Origin: Halothiobacillus sp. 15-55-196
GTDB taxonomy: Bacteria > Pseudomonadota > Gammaproteobacteria > Halothiobacillales > Halothiobacillaceae
Assembly (NCBI GenBank): GCA_002282715.1
Contig: NCKC01000014.1
Coordinates: 1 to 39,672, forward strand
Length of the DNA: 39,672 nucleotides
Direction: 5' to 3'
In this document: one piece after another, positions 27,028-34,869 of the stretch
How the letters are laid out: each line of letters opens with the position of its first letter
Numbering within the stretch: the first letter of the stretch is position 1
Made by a program: the position numbers and the translations under genes
Notes under the pieces: generated by a model
Databases searched by the model: none
What the model was told of the DNA's origin: nothing
What the model saw: only the letters and a program-made list of their open reading frames with translations

Positions 27028-28931
27028 TCGACCAGCCTGCCGCTCAGCCTGTTTTCCCGCCTGTCGTAGAGGCATCGCCGGTTTTCGATGCGGCGCGTTT
27101 TCTCAAATCGGTGACCGAACGCCCCGGCATCTACCGGATGTACGGTGAGGATGATGTGATTCTCTATATCGGCAAAGCACGGAATCTCAAGGCGCGTCTG
27201 TCGAGTTATTTTCGTGGTCAGCAGGCCATCAAGACGCAGGCTTTGGTGCGCCAGATCGTCCGGATCGAAATCACCGCCACCCAGACCGAAGCCGAAGCGC
27301 TGTTGCTGGAAAGTAATCTCATCAAGGCCCATCGCCCCCGATACAACATTCTGCTGCGCGACGACAAAAGCTACCCCTGGATTTACGTTTCCACCGATCA
27401 GGAATATCCGCGGCTCGCCTACCACCGGGGTGCCCGCAAGCGGCAGGGGCGCTATTTCGGGCCGTACAGTGCGCCCAGTGCGGTGCGCGAAACACTGAAT
27501 CTGCTCGAAAAGGTGTTCAAGGTGCGACAATGCGAAGACAGCGTGTTTCGCAATCGCAGTCGGCCTTGCCTGCAATATCAGATTGGGCGGTGCAAGGCGC
27601 CATGTGTCGGCTATGTCAGCCCGAAGGACTATCGGCAGGACGTCGACGACACCATGGCCTTCCTGAGCGGGCGCAGCCAGATCCTGACCGAACAACTGGC
27701 CGAACGCATGGAGCAGGCCGCCGCCGCACTCGACTTTGAACAGGCGGCGCAGTTGCGTGATCAGATCAGCCAGCTTCGAGTGGTAGCCCAGCAGCAATCG
27801 ATCACGGGCGTGAATGGTGATGCCGACGTGATTGCCCTGATCACGCTGATGAACCTGACGGTCGTGGCGGTATCGACCATTCGCGATGGCCGCCACCTTG
27901 GTACGCGGAGCTATTTCCCCCAGGTCCCGGCGGATACGGATCCGGCAGAAACCATGGCCGGTTTCATCAGCCAGTATTACGCCGAACGCGAGGCACCCGC
28001 GCGCGTTTTATGTTCCCCGCTGCCGCAGGATGTCGCGTTCTTGTCCGATGGCCTGTCGAATGCCGTGGGTGCGCAAACCGGGCGTCGTGTTACCTTCACA
28101 ATGCCGCAGCGCGGCAAGGCCCGCGAGTGGCTGGAGCAAACGGCAGAAAATGCACGTCTGGCCGCCCAAGAGCGCCTGGCCAGCCGTATTGGCCTTGAGA
28201 CACGATTCGCCGCCTTGCGCACTGTGACGGGGTTGAGCCAGATTCAACGCATTGAATGTTTTGATATTTCCCACACTCAAGGCGAATTAACCGTGGCGTC
28301 TTGTGTGGTTTTCGGGGTGGAAGGCGCGCAGAAAGATCAGTATCGTCGGTACTCTATCGAGGGCATTACGCCCGGCGATGATTATGCCGCCATGCATCAG
28401 GCGCTGACGCGCCGGTTCGCTCGCGCCCAGCGCGAAGGTGGGATTCTGCCGGATGTTCTGCTGATCGATGGGGGAGCCGGGCAGGTGGCGCAGGCACAGG
28501 ATGTGCTTACAGGGCTGGGCATCGATTCGGTTTACATTCTCGGTGTGGCCAAAGGGGTGGAACGCCGCGCGGGTGCGGAACGACTGATCCGACCCAAGAC
28601 ATCGACCGGGCAGGGTGGTGAGGAAACACGGCTCGACCCGCATGATCCGGCGCTGCACCTGATCCAGCAGGTGCGCGACGAAGCGCATCGATTCGCCATT
28701 ACCGGCCATCGGGCACGGCGTCAGAAAGCACGCACTCAATCGGATCTGGAAAAGATTCCCGGCGTGGGTGCGAAGCGGCGGCAGGCCCTGCTCAAGCACT
28801 TCGGTGGCATGCGTGGTTTGCGCAACGCCAGCGCCGCGGAGTTGGCCAAGGTGCCGGGTATTTCGGTGTCTTTGGCCGATGCCATTCATGCCTGGTTGCA
28901 CGAGGGTGCCACAGTAGAAAGCGAAACATAA
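27024..28931 (+). CDS. uvrC: Excinuclease ABC subunit C
   Basis: Makes both incisions in nucleotide excision repair with UvrAB. 635 residues from ATG 27024, which overlaps the uvrY stop; E. coli UvrC has 610, and the extra residues are N-terminal. The GIY-YIG nuclease has GIY at 35-37 and YIG at 48-50. A UVR domain (ERMEQAAAALDFEQAAQLRDQI) interacts with UvrB. The RNase H-like 5' nuclease is recognisable by CFDISHTQG and LLIDGGAGQV, and a C-terminal HhH pair by IPGVGAKRRQALLKHFGG. All parts are intact. The stop is 2 bp before a repeat element. Confidence 0.97.
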   Translation: MIDQPAAQPVFPPVVEASPVFDAARFLKSVTERPGIYRMYGEDDVILYIGKARNLKARLSSYFRGQQAIKTQALVRQIVRIEITATQTEAEALLLESNLIKAHRPRYNILLRDDKSYPWIYVSTDQEYPRLAYHRGARKRQGRYFGPYSAPSAVRETLNLLEKVFKVRQCEDSVFRNRSRPCLQYQIGRCKAPCVGYVSPKDYRQDVDDTMAFLSGRSQILTEQLAERMEQAAAALDFEQAAQLRDQISQLRVVAQQQSITGVNGDADVIALITLMNLTVVAVSTIRDGRHLGTRSYFPQVPADTDPAETMAGFISQYYAEREAPARVLCSPLPQDVAFLSDGLSNAVGAQTGRRVTFTMPQRGKAREWLEQTAENARLAAQERLASRIGLETRFAALRTVTGLSQIQRIECFDISHTQGELTVASCVVFGVEGAQKDQYRRYSIEGITPGDDYAAMHQALTRRFARAQREGGILPDVLLIDGGAGQVAQAQDVLTGLGIDSVYILGVAKGVERRAGAERLIRPKTSTGQGGEETRLDPHDPALHLIQQVRDEAHRFAITGHRARRQKARTQSDLEKIPGVGAKRRQALLKHFGGMRGLRNASAAELAKVPGISVSLADAIHAWLHEGATVESET

Positions 28932-28933
28932 AT

Positions 28934-29076
28934 GGGCACCTCGAAAAACCTACTGCGCGACCCGATTGCTGCGTTGGGCGGTACTCGTTCACTCGCCTAT
29001 CTATTTGATAAGTCTCGGTCGCTGCGCTCCGGCCGCCTTGCCCTCGGGCCGCTCGTTACGGTTTTTCGAGGTGCCC
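28934..29076. repeat. MITE-like element copy 2 of the long-core type (143 bp)
   Basis: Perfect 17-bp terminal inverted repeats, GGGCACCTCGAAAAACC (28934-28950) and GGTTTTTCGAGGTGCCC (29060-29076). Both sides are flanked by AAAT, a 4-bp direct duplication. The core is homologous to that at 2392-2556. It separates uvrC from the MscS gene and reads open in frame with the latter for ~48 codons, which produces a false N-terminal extension if the first ATG (28932) is taken. Confidence 0.92.
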
Positions 29077-29123
29077 AAATGTACTGGCGGATCGTGGCGC
29101 CGAAGAGAAAAACAGGAGAGGTT

Positions 29124-31382
29124 ATGCGTTTCATTTTTGAAGAACGACGATTGGTGATGCTGGGCCTGATGCTGGCCGCGCTTATCGGCTTCATGGGGGC
29201 GGCCGTGGCCGCACCCGCACAGGAGACAGGTGCAGGTGCAGGTGTGCAATCCAAGTCACAGCAGGTCGATGCGGCTCCCGATTACGCGGCCCTTGCGGCT
29301 TTGCTGGAAGACCCCAAATCCAGAGCGGTTCTGATCAAGGAGTTGCAACGTCTCGCATCTGAGCAACCGACGGCTGGTTTCGGCAAAACGACCCCAAAAG
29401 CCAGCACGGCCACGCTGGCCAGCAGCATGGCCGTGGATACCTTGAGTGTTTTTCACGCCATTCACGACGAGGGAATCAAGGCGCTGGTGCAGTTTAACCG
29501 TTTGCTTCACATAGACCCTGCTTCCTGGGATTGGTCTACGTTCGGTGAAAATGTGTGGCGGATGGCACTGTTGTTCGTCTTCGCCTATGGCTCGTGGTTG
29601 TTGTACGGTCATTTGATCCGGCCCGTGCTGGTGCGATTGGATCGCTGGTCGACTGCGGCGAGTGCGCGGCAGCATCTGCTGCGGCTTTTTTTGTCTCTGA
29701 CCTTGATCGGTGCACTGGGGGTGCTGGGTCTGGGACTCATCTTCATCACGGGAAATTTTCTTTCGGCCACTCTGGCAGGGGATGATGAACCTGCCTTGTG
29801 GCGCCAAACCCTGTTCTTCAACGCATTTGTTACGCTCGAGTTTGTCCGGATGGTTATCGCGCTGGTGCTGACCCCTTCCTACGATGGCTTGCATCTGTTT
29901 CCCATCAAGGCGGATCAGGCGAAGTTCTGGATGCGCCGCAGTTCAGGATTGATCCGCTTTCTGGGGTACGGGTTGATGTGGCTGGTGCCGGTAGTCGAAC
30001 GGACCTGGGGTATTGATGCGGCACAGAGTGTGGTGTGGACTCTGGCGTTAGTCGGTTTGGTTTACGCCCTGCACACGGTGTTCAGTCAGCGCCACATCCT
30101 GCGTGATGCCCTGCTGCCGATGGCCGAAAGGCATCCCAATGGAATGATTTCCTGGCTATTAGGCGCGCTGGCTCATACCTGGCATCTGCTTGCTGCCTTG
30201 TATATCGGCATGGTGTTTCTGGTCGGGTTGACGCGCCCCACGGATGCTTTGCCGTTCATCGTCCGCGCGACAGGCTATACCTTCCTGATCATTGCCGGCG
30301 CGCTGCTGCTGTCGGCTATTTCGGTGCAGTTGCTCGGTGGTGAGGTTCGACTCAAGGAACACCACCGGATGAGAGTGCCTTTGCTCGAACGACGCCTTAA
30401 TACCTATCTGCCCTGGCTGGTTCATACCTTCCGGTTGACCATTCTGTTGGTTGCTATCGCTCTGATACTCTCGGTATGGCACGTCACGAACGCATTCAAC
30501 TGGTTGGGAACAAATCCCGGTCAACAGTTCCTCAGCACGGTTTTCGATGTGGCTTTCATTCTGCTCGGTACCGTGATCGTCTGGTTGGTGCTGTCCAGTC
30601 TAATCGAGATGAAACTCAACGGCGTCAGCAGTCATATGCCCTCGGCGCGCATGCAGACCCTGCTCACCTTATTTCGCAATATCATCGCCATTGCGCTGCT
30701 GGCGATGGCCGTGATGATGGTGCTCTCCGAGATTGGTGTGAACATCGGCCCCTTGCTCGCCGGTGCCGGTGTCTTGGGTCTTGCCATCGGTTTTGGTGCC
30801 CAGAAGCTGGTGCAGGATGTCATCACCGGCGTGTTCATCCAGCTCGAAAATGCCATCAATACGGGCGATACGATTACCGTTGGCGGCATTACCGGAACCG
30901 CCGAGCGCTTGACGATCCGCTCGGTCGGTTTGCGCGATCTCAACGGCACCTACCACATCGTGCCGTTTTCTGCGGTCGAGGTGGTCTCCAACTACATGCG
31001 GGGCTACGCCTATCACAAAGCGGAATATCGCATTGCTTATCGCGAGAGCATCGATGAGGCGATCACGTACCTGGAGGCCGCATTTGAAGAACTGAAGTCC
31101 GATCCGGCAATGCGTGGCAAAATTCTTGAGCCGATACACATTCCTGGCGTCACCGAGCTGGGTGCGAGCTCCGTGAACATCCGTGTCATGATCAAAACGA
31201 CACCGGGCGATCAGTGGGCCGTGGGCCGCGCTTACAATCGCCTCGTCAAAATGCATTTTGATGCGGCGGGTATCGAAATTCCCTTCCCGCATACCACCAT
31301 TTACTTCGGTGAAGATAAATCGGGCAAAGCGCCGCCGGTCTATGTTCAGAATTTGGGCGGCACGCCGGAGTCGGCCGGCTAA
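29124..31382 (+). CDS. Large MscS-family mechanosensitive channel (YbiO-like)
   Basis: 752 residues from ATG 29124, supported by AGGAGAG 4 bases upstream and an immediate signal-peptide-like N-terminus (LMLAALIGFMGAAVAA). The N-terminal third is periplasmic, then about 8-10 membrane helices. The pore helix TM3 and MscS core (about 538-640) read GPLLAGAGVLGLAIGFGAQKLVQD, followed by the beta domain DTITVGGITGTAERLTIRSVGLRDLNG. The GAGVLGLAIGFGAQKLVQD pattern resembles the YbiO subgroup. Role: pressure release on hypo-osmotic shock. Upstream reading through the repeat element should be disregarded. Confidence 0.92.
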   Translation: MRFIFEERRLVMLGLMLAALIGFMGAAVAAPAQETGAGAGVQSKSQQVDAAPDYAALAALLEDPKSRAVLIKELQRLASEQPTAGFGKTTPKASTATLASSMAVDTLSVFHAIHDEGIKALVQFNRLLHIDPASWDWSTFGENVWRMALLFVFAYGSWLLYGHLIRPVLVRLDRWSTAASARQHLLRLFLSLTLIGALGVLGLGLIFITGNFLSATLAGDDEPALWRQTLFFNAFVTLEFVRMVIALVLTPSYDGLHLFPIKADQAKFWMRRSSGLIRFLGYGLMWLVPVVERTWGIDAAQSVVWTLALVGLVYALHTVFSQRHILRDALLPMAERHPNGMISWLLGALAHTWHLLAALYIGMVFLVGLTRPTDALPFIVRATGYTFLIIAGALLLSAISVQLLGGEVRLKEHHRMRVPLLERRLNTYLPWLVHTFRLTILLVAIALILSVWHVTNAFNWLGTNPGQQFLSTVFDVAFILLGTVIVWLVLSSLIEMKLNGVSSHMPSARMQTLLTLFRNIIAIALLAMAVMMVLSEIGVNIGPLLAGAGVLGLAIGFGAQKLVQDVITGVFIQLENAINTGDTITVGGITGTAERLTIRSVGLRDLNGTYHIVPFSAVEVVSNYMRGYAYHKAEYRIAYRESIDEAITYLEAAFEELKSDPAMRGKILEPIHIPGVTELGASSVNIRVMIKTTPGDQWAVGRAYNRLVKMHFDAAGIEIPFPHTTIYFGEDKSGKAPPVYVQNLGGTPESAG

Positions 31383-31421
31383 TTCGGTCGTTATTTTGGT
31401 TCGATCACTTCAATTAGCTGC

Positions 31422-31868
31422 TCAACGCTTTCTTCTTTGCAGGGCATGACCCAGCAGGATCAAGGGGAGCAGCCCCCCGATAGCCGTGTGTGCGGTTGCA
31501 ATCCAGGTGAGACTGTCTTCGTGGCTGACGTAGAGCAGGAGCGGGGCCGTGATCGTGAGTATCCCAACGGCCATCAGCAACCCGGTGCCGGAGATATGAC
31601 GCTCTTGCCTCAACCATCCCGCGCGCGCGTGCACAGTCCAAACCGCACCGATCAACGCCAGCACCAGAAAGCCACTGACCACATGGCTGGCCGTAAGCAC
31701 GATGCGGGTCAGGCCGGAGGGTTTCCAGGGAAAGTCCCACCATTCCCATTGAAAAACCAGCAGCAACGGCACCAGAGCCAGTCCGGTTGCCAAAACCAAG
31801 GCCAAGCCAGCCATCAGTAAGGGCGCGAACGAGGCCGGATATCCTTGTTGTTTGAACTTGGCGAGCAT
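31422..31868 (-). CDS. Small four-helix membrane protein, histidine-rich (possible heme-b protein)
   Basis: 148 residues, with hydrophobic segments near 15-38, 56-80, 93-114 and 122-142. Histidines lie in or at the ends of helices 2 (His62, His80) and 4 (His127, His141; spacing H-x13-H, as in cytochrome b-type ligands). Heme binding is inference; no named family recognised. It is the last gene of the operon, 3 bp after apbE, which places it as a candidate electron entry point from the membrane to the periplasmic flavoprotein. Confidence 0.65.
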   Translation of the reverse strand: MLAKFKQQGYPASFAPLLMAGLALVLATGLALVPLLLVFQWEWWDFPWKPSGLTRIVLTASHVVSGFLVLALIGAVWTVHARAGWLRQERHISGTGLLMAVGILTITAPLLLYVSHEDSLTWIATAHTAIGGLLPLILLGHALQRRKR

Positions 31869-31871
31869 GTC

Positions 31872-32711
31872 TCAGATATCGTCCAAAAGGATGGGTGGGG
31901 GCGGGGCGGTCGGATCGAGCAGCTGCCCGCCGAGCTGCCTGATAACTTCGGGCGCCTCGTCGTTTGCGGTGGCAGCGGCGACTTTGGTCAACGCATCCGC
32001 CAACCAGGCATATCGGGCGATCACCGTCCATTGCCCGTAGCGAACGGGCTCGCTTCCCGCGATCAATTGGGCAGGGAAGTCCTGTGCGTTTCGACCCGCC
32101 GCCGAGGTGGCGCAGGCGCCGTTCGTCAGTTGACCCAAGGCGATGCAACCGGCATTCGAGTCCAGTCGAATCACCCGGGGCGTGCCGAAGCAGCGCCAGT
32201 CGCCGCCAGCATTGACAACGGCATCTGATACGCCACAAGCTTTCAAGCGGGCAATGGCGCGATCAACGGCCCAGCCTTTGGCAATGCCATCAAGCGTGAT
32301 CAGCACGGGGCGAAGGCGTTGCAGGCGCGTGCCCTCAAGCCGGATGTCGTCGGCGTGCCCCGAGGCAATAAACGCCGTCGCCGGATCGGGGAGTCGTCCG
32401 CGCGCAACCAGTTCACCGCCCACGGTTGGATTGAATCGATGCGCGCTGGTTTGCGCCAATCGCAACGCCAGACGCAGCACGCGGGCAGTCCATGGATGAA
32501 TCTCGATCGCACCGTGACTGCGGTTGATTCGGCCGATATCACTCTCAGGCCGATGAAAACTCATCAATTGTTCCACGCGTGCAATGTCGGCGAATGCTCG
32601 ATCAATGGCCGCGATGAGCTGATCCGGTGGTCGGCCCGCCGCGGAAATCTCGACAAAGGTACCCAGAGCCGGGCGCATGCGCTGAATCGGGTGTGTACCG
32701 CTCGGACTCAT
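31872..32711 (-). CDS. apbE: FAD:protein FMN transferase
   Basis: Attaches FMN covalently to a threonine of target proteins outside the cytoplasm. The 279-residue protein has the ApbE signatures: LGTFVEI (16-22), FNPTVGG (93-99), LDGIAKGWAVD (140-150), NAGGD (167-171) and DALTKVAAA near the C-terminus. It is shorter than E. coli ApbE (351) and has no visible signal peptide or lipobox, so export needs another explanation or the enzyme acts before or during export. The start overlaps the stop of the FMN-binding gene (ATGA), and that protein has the required SGAT target site. Confidence 0.9.
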   Translation of the reverse strand: MSPSGTHPIQRMRPALGTFVEISAAGRPPDQLIAAIDRAFADIARVEQLMSFHRPESDIGRINRSHGAIEIHPWTARVLRLALRLAQTSAHRFNPTVGGELVARGRLPDPATAFIASGHADDIRLEGTRLQRLRPVLITLDGIAKGWAVDRAIARLKACGVSDAVVNAGGDWRCFGTPRVIRLDSNAGCIALGQLTNGACATSAAGRNAQDFPAQLIAGSEPVRYGQWTVIARYAWLADALTKVAAATANDEAPEVIRQLGGQLLDPTAPPPPILLDDI

Positions 32712-33262
32712 TTTGGCTGTGCGCCCCGTTCAGACGCGGTCAGTGCCACCTGTTGCAACGCCAACAGGCGCTTGACCCCATTGGTGACATTGCGGCAAGA
32801 AAGCGTCGCACCACTGATATTGCGAATATCCTCGCCCAGTTTGAAGCCACTTTGCGTGGTCCGTCCCAGGAACTGACCGCGCCAGTCGGCCTGCCGCACC
32901 TGATCGCCGTAGGTTTCGAGGTATTCCATGATCTCGATACCCAATACACGGCCTTCCGGCGAGAGCGCGACGGCGTAACGGATGAATTCGTGTTTACCGA
33001 TCACACGATCTTCAATGTACCAGCCCTGAAATACGCCATCTTTTTCTGCACGCCAGACCGGTTGCTCCTTCCAGCGCTGGCGCACATCACTGAGCGCCTC
33101 GATTTGAGACCGTTGATCACCGCTCAGTTTGACCGGTGTGGCCAAAACATTTGTTGCAGAGGGGAACAAGGCCTTTTGTGCCTGTTCGGTCGTGAAGTAT
33201 TGATTGGCTTGAACCGCTGGCACCATGAACGGCGCCAGCGCGATGATGGGGGCATAGCGCAT
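32708..33262 (-). CDS. Periplasmic FMN-binding domain protein (ApbE substrate)
   Basis: 184 residues from ATG 33262 (GAGGTG ribosome site 5 bases upstream); the frame runs upstream inside the neighbouring gene but is not its start. Signal peptide with cleavage near VQA-NQ (residue 19). The FMN-binding domain ends with the flavinylation motif SGAT at residues 150-153 (NISGATLSCRNV), so Thr153 is the predicted FMN attachment site. The gene is 8 bp after the outer-membrane gene and coupled to apbE, giving a complete substrate-enzyme pair. Confidence 0.88.
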   Translation of the reverse strand: MRYAPIIALAPFMVPAVQANQYFTTEQAQKALFPSATNVLATPVKLSGDQRSQIEALSDVRQRWKEQPVWRAEKDGVFQGWYIEDRVIGKHEFIRYAVALSPEGRVLGIEIMEYLETYGDQVRQADWRGQFLGRTTQSGFKLGEDIRNISGATLSCRNVTNGVKRLLALQQVALTASERGAQPK

Positions 33263-33270
33263 GGCACACC

Positions 33271-34194
33271 TCAGAAGTTGTAACCCACTTTCAGGCGGAG
33301 TTCGTTGCGTTCGTGATCTGCCAGGTGCAAATCGGTCCGGTTCTGCGCACCGGACTCTTCGCTGGAACCGGCAAACTGATGCGCCCATGTGAGGGTGGCC
33401 CACCAGGTCTTCCCGCCGTAATGAATGCTGGGTCCGGCGAAGAAGTCCCAGTGATCGAACTCCCAACCGCCACTGCCCGGTTCCGCTGGATCGGCTGCGG
33501 CATTGAGCATTTCCATATCAACCCAGCCCTCTGCACCGATGTACCAGTTCGGTATAAAACGATAGGAGATACCGGAGCGCAGTCGAGGCGCGATGGCACT
33601 CTCAACGGCGCCCGATTCATTGTCCTTGGCTGTTTCGGCTTCGAATTCGATATTGGTCAGCCACTGAAACTGACCATCGAGATAAGGTTTTTGAAAAATT
33701 ACTTTGGTCTCAAGTTCCCAGCCACGAATAGCCGCGCCGGTGATGCTGTCGACTGTGTCGTATGTGAGCTCACCGTATAAGGCCACACCAAGATCATCCT
33801 TGTAGGGCGACAAAATATTCTTTTTAAGTTCGACGGAGAAACCGCTGAATTTGGTTTGGCTTAACGAACCATCTATTTCTCCAGGCACCGGGCTGCCACT
33901 GTATTTGTGACGATAGCCATTCAGATAAATTGAACCGGACAGGGTGTCTGTGAGGCCGCGCTCGTACTCCAGCCGGAAATAGTCGGCGGTGTAGCTGCCT
34001 TGACGTTTGCCTTTGTGAATCGTGTTCCACAGATACAGCTCGTTGCCTCCCTTTGGCGTCGTCTCTGCCCCGATGGTGTAGCCCAGAAGGTTCTCATCGG
34101 CCTCGGCTCGATCAATGAATGGTGGTGCGAAAGCACCCGTCAGCCCGAGCGCAACCACACCAGCCAGTGAAGAACGTTTTGCCGCAAAACTCAT
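33271..34194 (-). CDS. Predicted outer-membrane beta-barrel protein (DUF6662-like)
   Basis: 307 residues. A signal peptide is followed by the mature start ENLLGYTIGAETTPKGGNELYLW near residue 34. Alternating hydrophobic/aromatic strands fill the rest, and the C-terminus ends in LRLKVGYNF, with the terminal Phe recognised by the Bam machinery. The ENLLGYTIGAET...KG pattern resembles the DUF6662 family, function unknown. It is the first gene of a four-gene operon with the FMN-binding protein, ApbE and a membrane protein, transcribed from a promoter carrying Fur-box-like sequences. Role inferred: surface partner of an iron-linked redox module. Confidence 0.75.
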   Translation of the reverse strand: MSFAAKRSSLAGVVALGLTGAFAPPFIDRAEADENLLGYTIGAETTPKGGNELYLWNTIHKGKRQGSYTADYFRLEYERGLTDTLSGSIYLNGYRHKYSGSPVPGEIDGSLSQTKFSGFSVELKKNILSPYKDDLGVALYGELTYDTVDSITGAAIRGWELETKVIFQKPYLDGQFQWLTNIEFEAETAKDNESGAVESAIAPRLRSGISYRFIPNWYIGAEGWVDMEMLNAAADPAEPGSGGWEFDHWDFFAGPSIHYGGKTWWATLTWAHQFAGSSEESGAQNRTDLHLADHERNELRLKVGYNF

Positions 34195-34224
34195 ATCAAT
34201 TTCCTCAATCAGTAATCAAAAGCA

Positions 34225-34298
34225 AATGAGAACGGTTCGCATTATGATTAAGTTTAGTTTCAAGTCAAGTGTCGATTCTTATCAATTTGAACGAGAAT
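34225..34298 (-). promoter_or_regulatory. Promoter with Fur-box-like palindromes for the FMN/ApbE operon
   Basis: On the minus strand TTGACT (34263-34268), a 16-bp spacer and CATAAT (34241-34246) form a good promoter. A 19-bp palindrome, AATGAGAACGGTTCGCATT (34225-34243), overlaps the -10 and closely resembles the gammaproteobacterial Fur box AATGAGAATnATTCTCATT. A second imperfect site with ATTCTTATCA and GAGAAT arms lies upstream (34275-34298). This arrangement suggests iron-dependent repression. Confidence 0.65.
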
Positions 34299-34334
34299 TT
34301 TGAGCGGTTGGCTTGAACATCGGCAGTTCGTATT

Positions 34335-34444
34335 GGGCACCTCGAAATACCCGTGATTCGTCGTTCCCGCGAAAGCGGGAACCCAGATAAATCAAGGCGC
34401 TGGATTCCCGCCTACGCGGGAATGACTGGTTTTTCGAGCTTACC
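34335..34444. repeat. MITE-like element with a nested REP-type core (110 bp)
   Basis: Left end GGGCACCTCGAAATACC (34335-34351) and degenerate right end GGTTTTTCGAGCTTACC (34428-34444), flanked on both sides by TATT, a perfect 4-bp duplication. The core (34360-34426) is a separate inverted pair, GTCGTTCCCGCGAAAGCGGGAA ... TTCCCGCCTACGCGGGAATGAC in outline. This is the GTCATTCCCGC-type palindrome common in many proteobacteria. It lies between the Fur-box promoter and pstS. Confidence 0.8.
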
Positions 34445-34748
34445 TATTCCTGGCTATCTGGCCAGCGTTGAACTTGAGCAGAACGTGCACCGCAAAATCT
34501 CGGAGCACTGAATTCAATAAACCCATGGGATTATTTTGCATATAAGAAACAAAAAGATAACTCTTGGTTGCGTTTCATCTCGGGGCGGCGTTCGCACGCG
34601 ATCTGCCTGAAAGGCGGCCTTCAGTTTCTCGCCCTTCATTGTGCTGATGGTTCAGGGTATGCTACTCATCCGGTATTATTTGGCTGCACGCCAAGTGACC
34701 ATTAGTTGTTTAGCTAGCGCCCGGATTTCAATCGTTGCCATGCTCAGA
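34445..34748. other. Intergenic stretch with no gene; orphan CysB-like site
   Basis: No coding frame with protein character was seen on either strand. Around 34540-34575 the sequence GCATATAAGAAACAAAAAG followed by ATAACTCTTGG resembles activation sites of CysB/Cbl-regulated sulfur genes, but no such gene follows. The rest is unremarkable. Confidence 0.3.
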
Positions 34749-34804
34749 CTGTCATAAAAAATTCATCTATTTGTCATCAAGTGTCATTTTTTGCTCGACA
34801 TAAT
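34749..34804 (+). promoter_or_regulatory. Tandem Pho box and -10 of pstS
   Basis: Four 7-mers of CTGTCAT type follow one another every 10-11 bp: CTGTCAT (34749), AATTCAT (34760), TTGTCAT (34771) and GTGTCAT (34781). This is two adjacent Pho boxes, as in strongly PhoB-activated promoters. CATAAT (34799-34804) follows 11 bp later as the -10, with the boxes replacing the -35. Confidence 0.85.
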
Positions 34805-34869
34805 CCAACCGCTCGTGTTTTAGAGCGCGACTGAATGCTTTTAATCAACCTGTTCGGGGGATATTTCTG

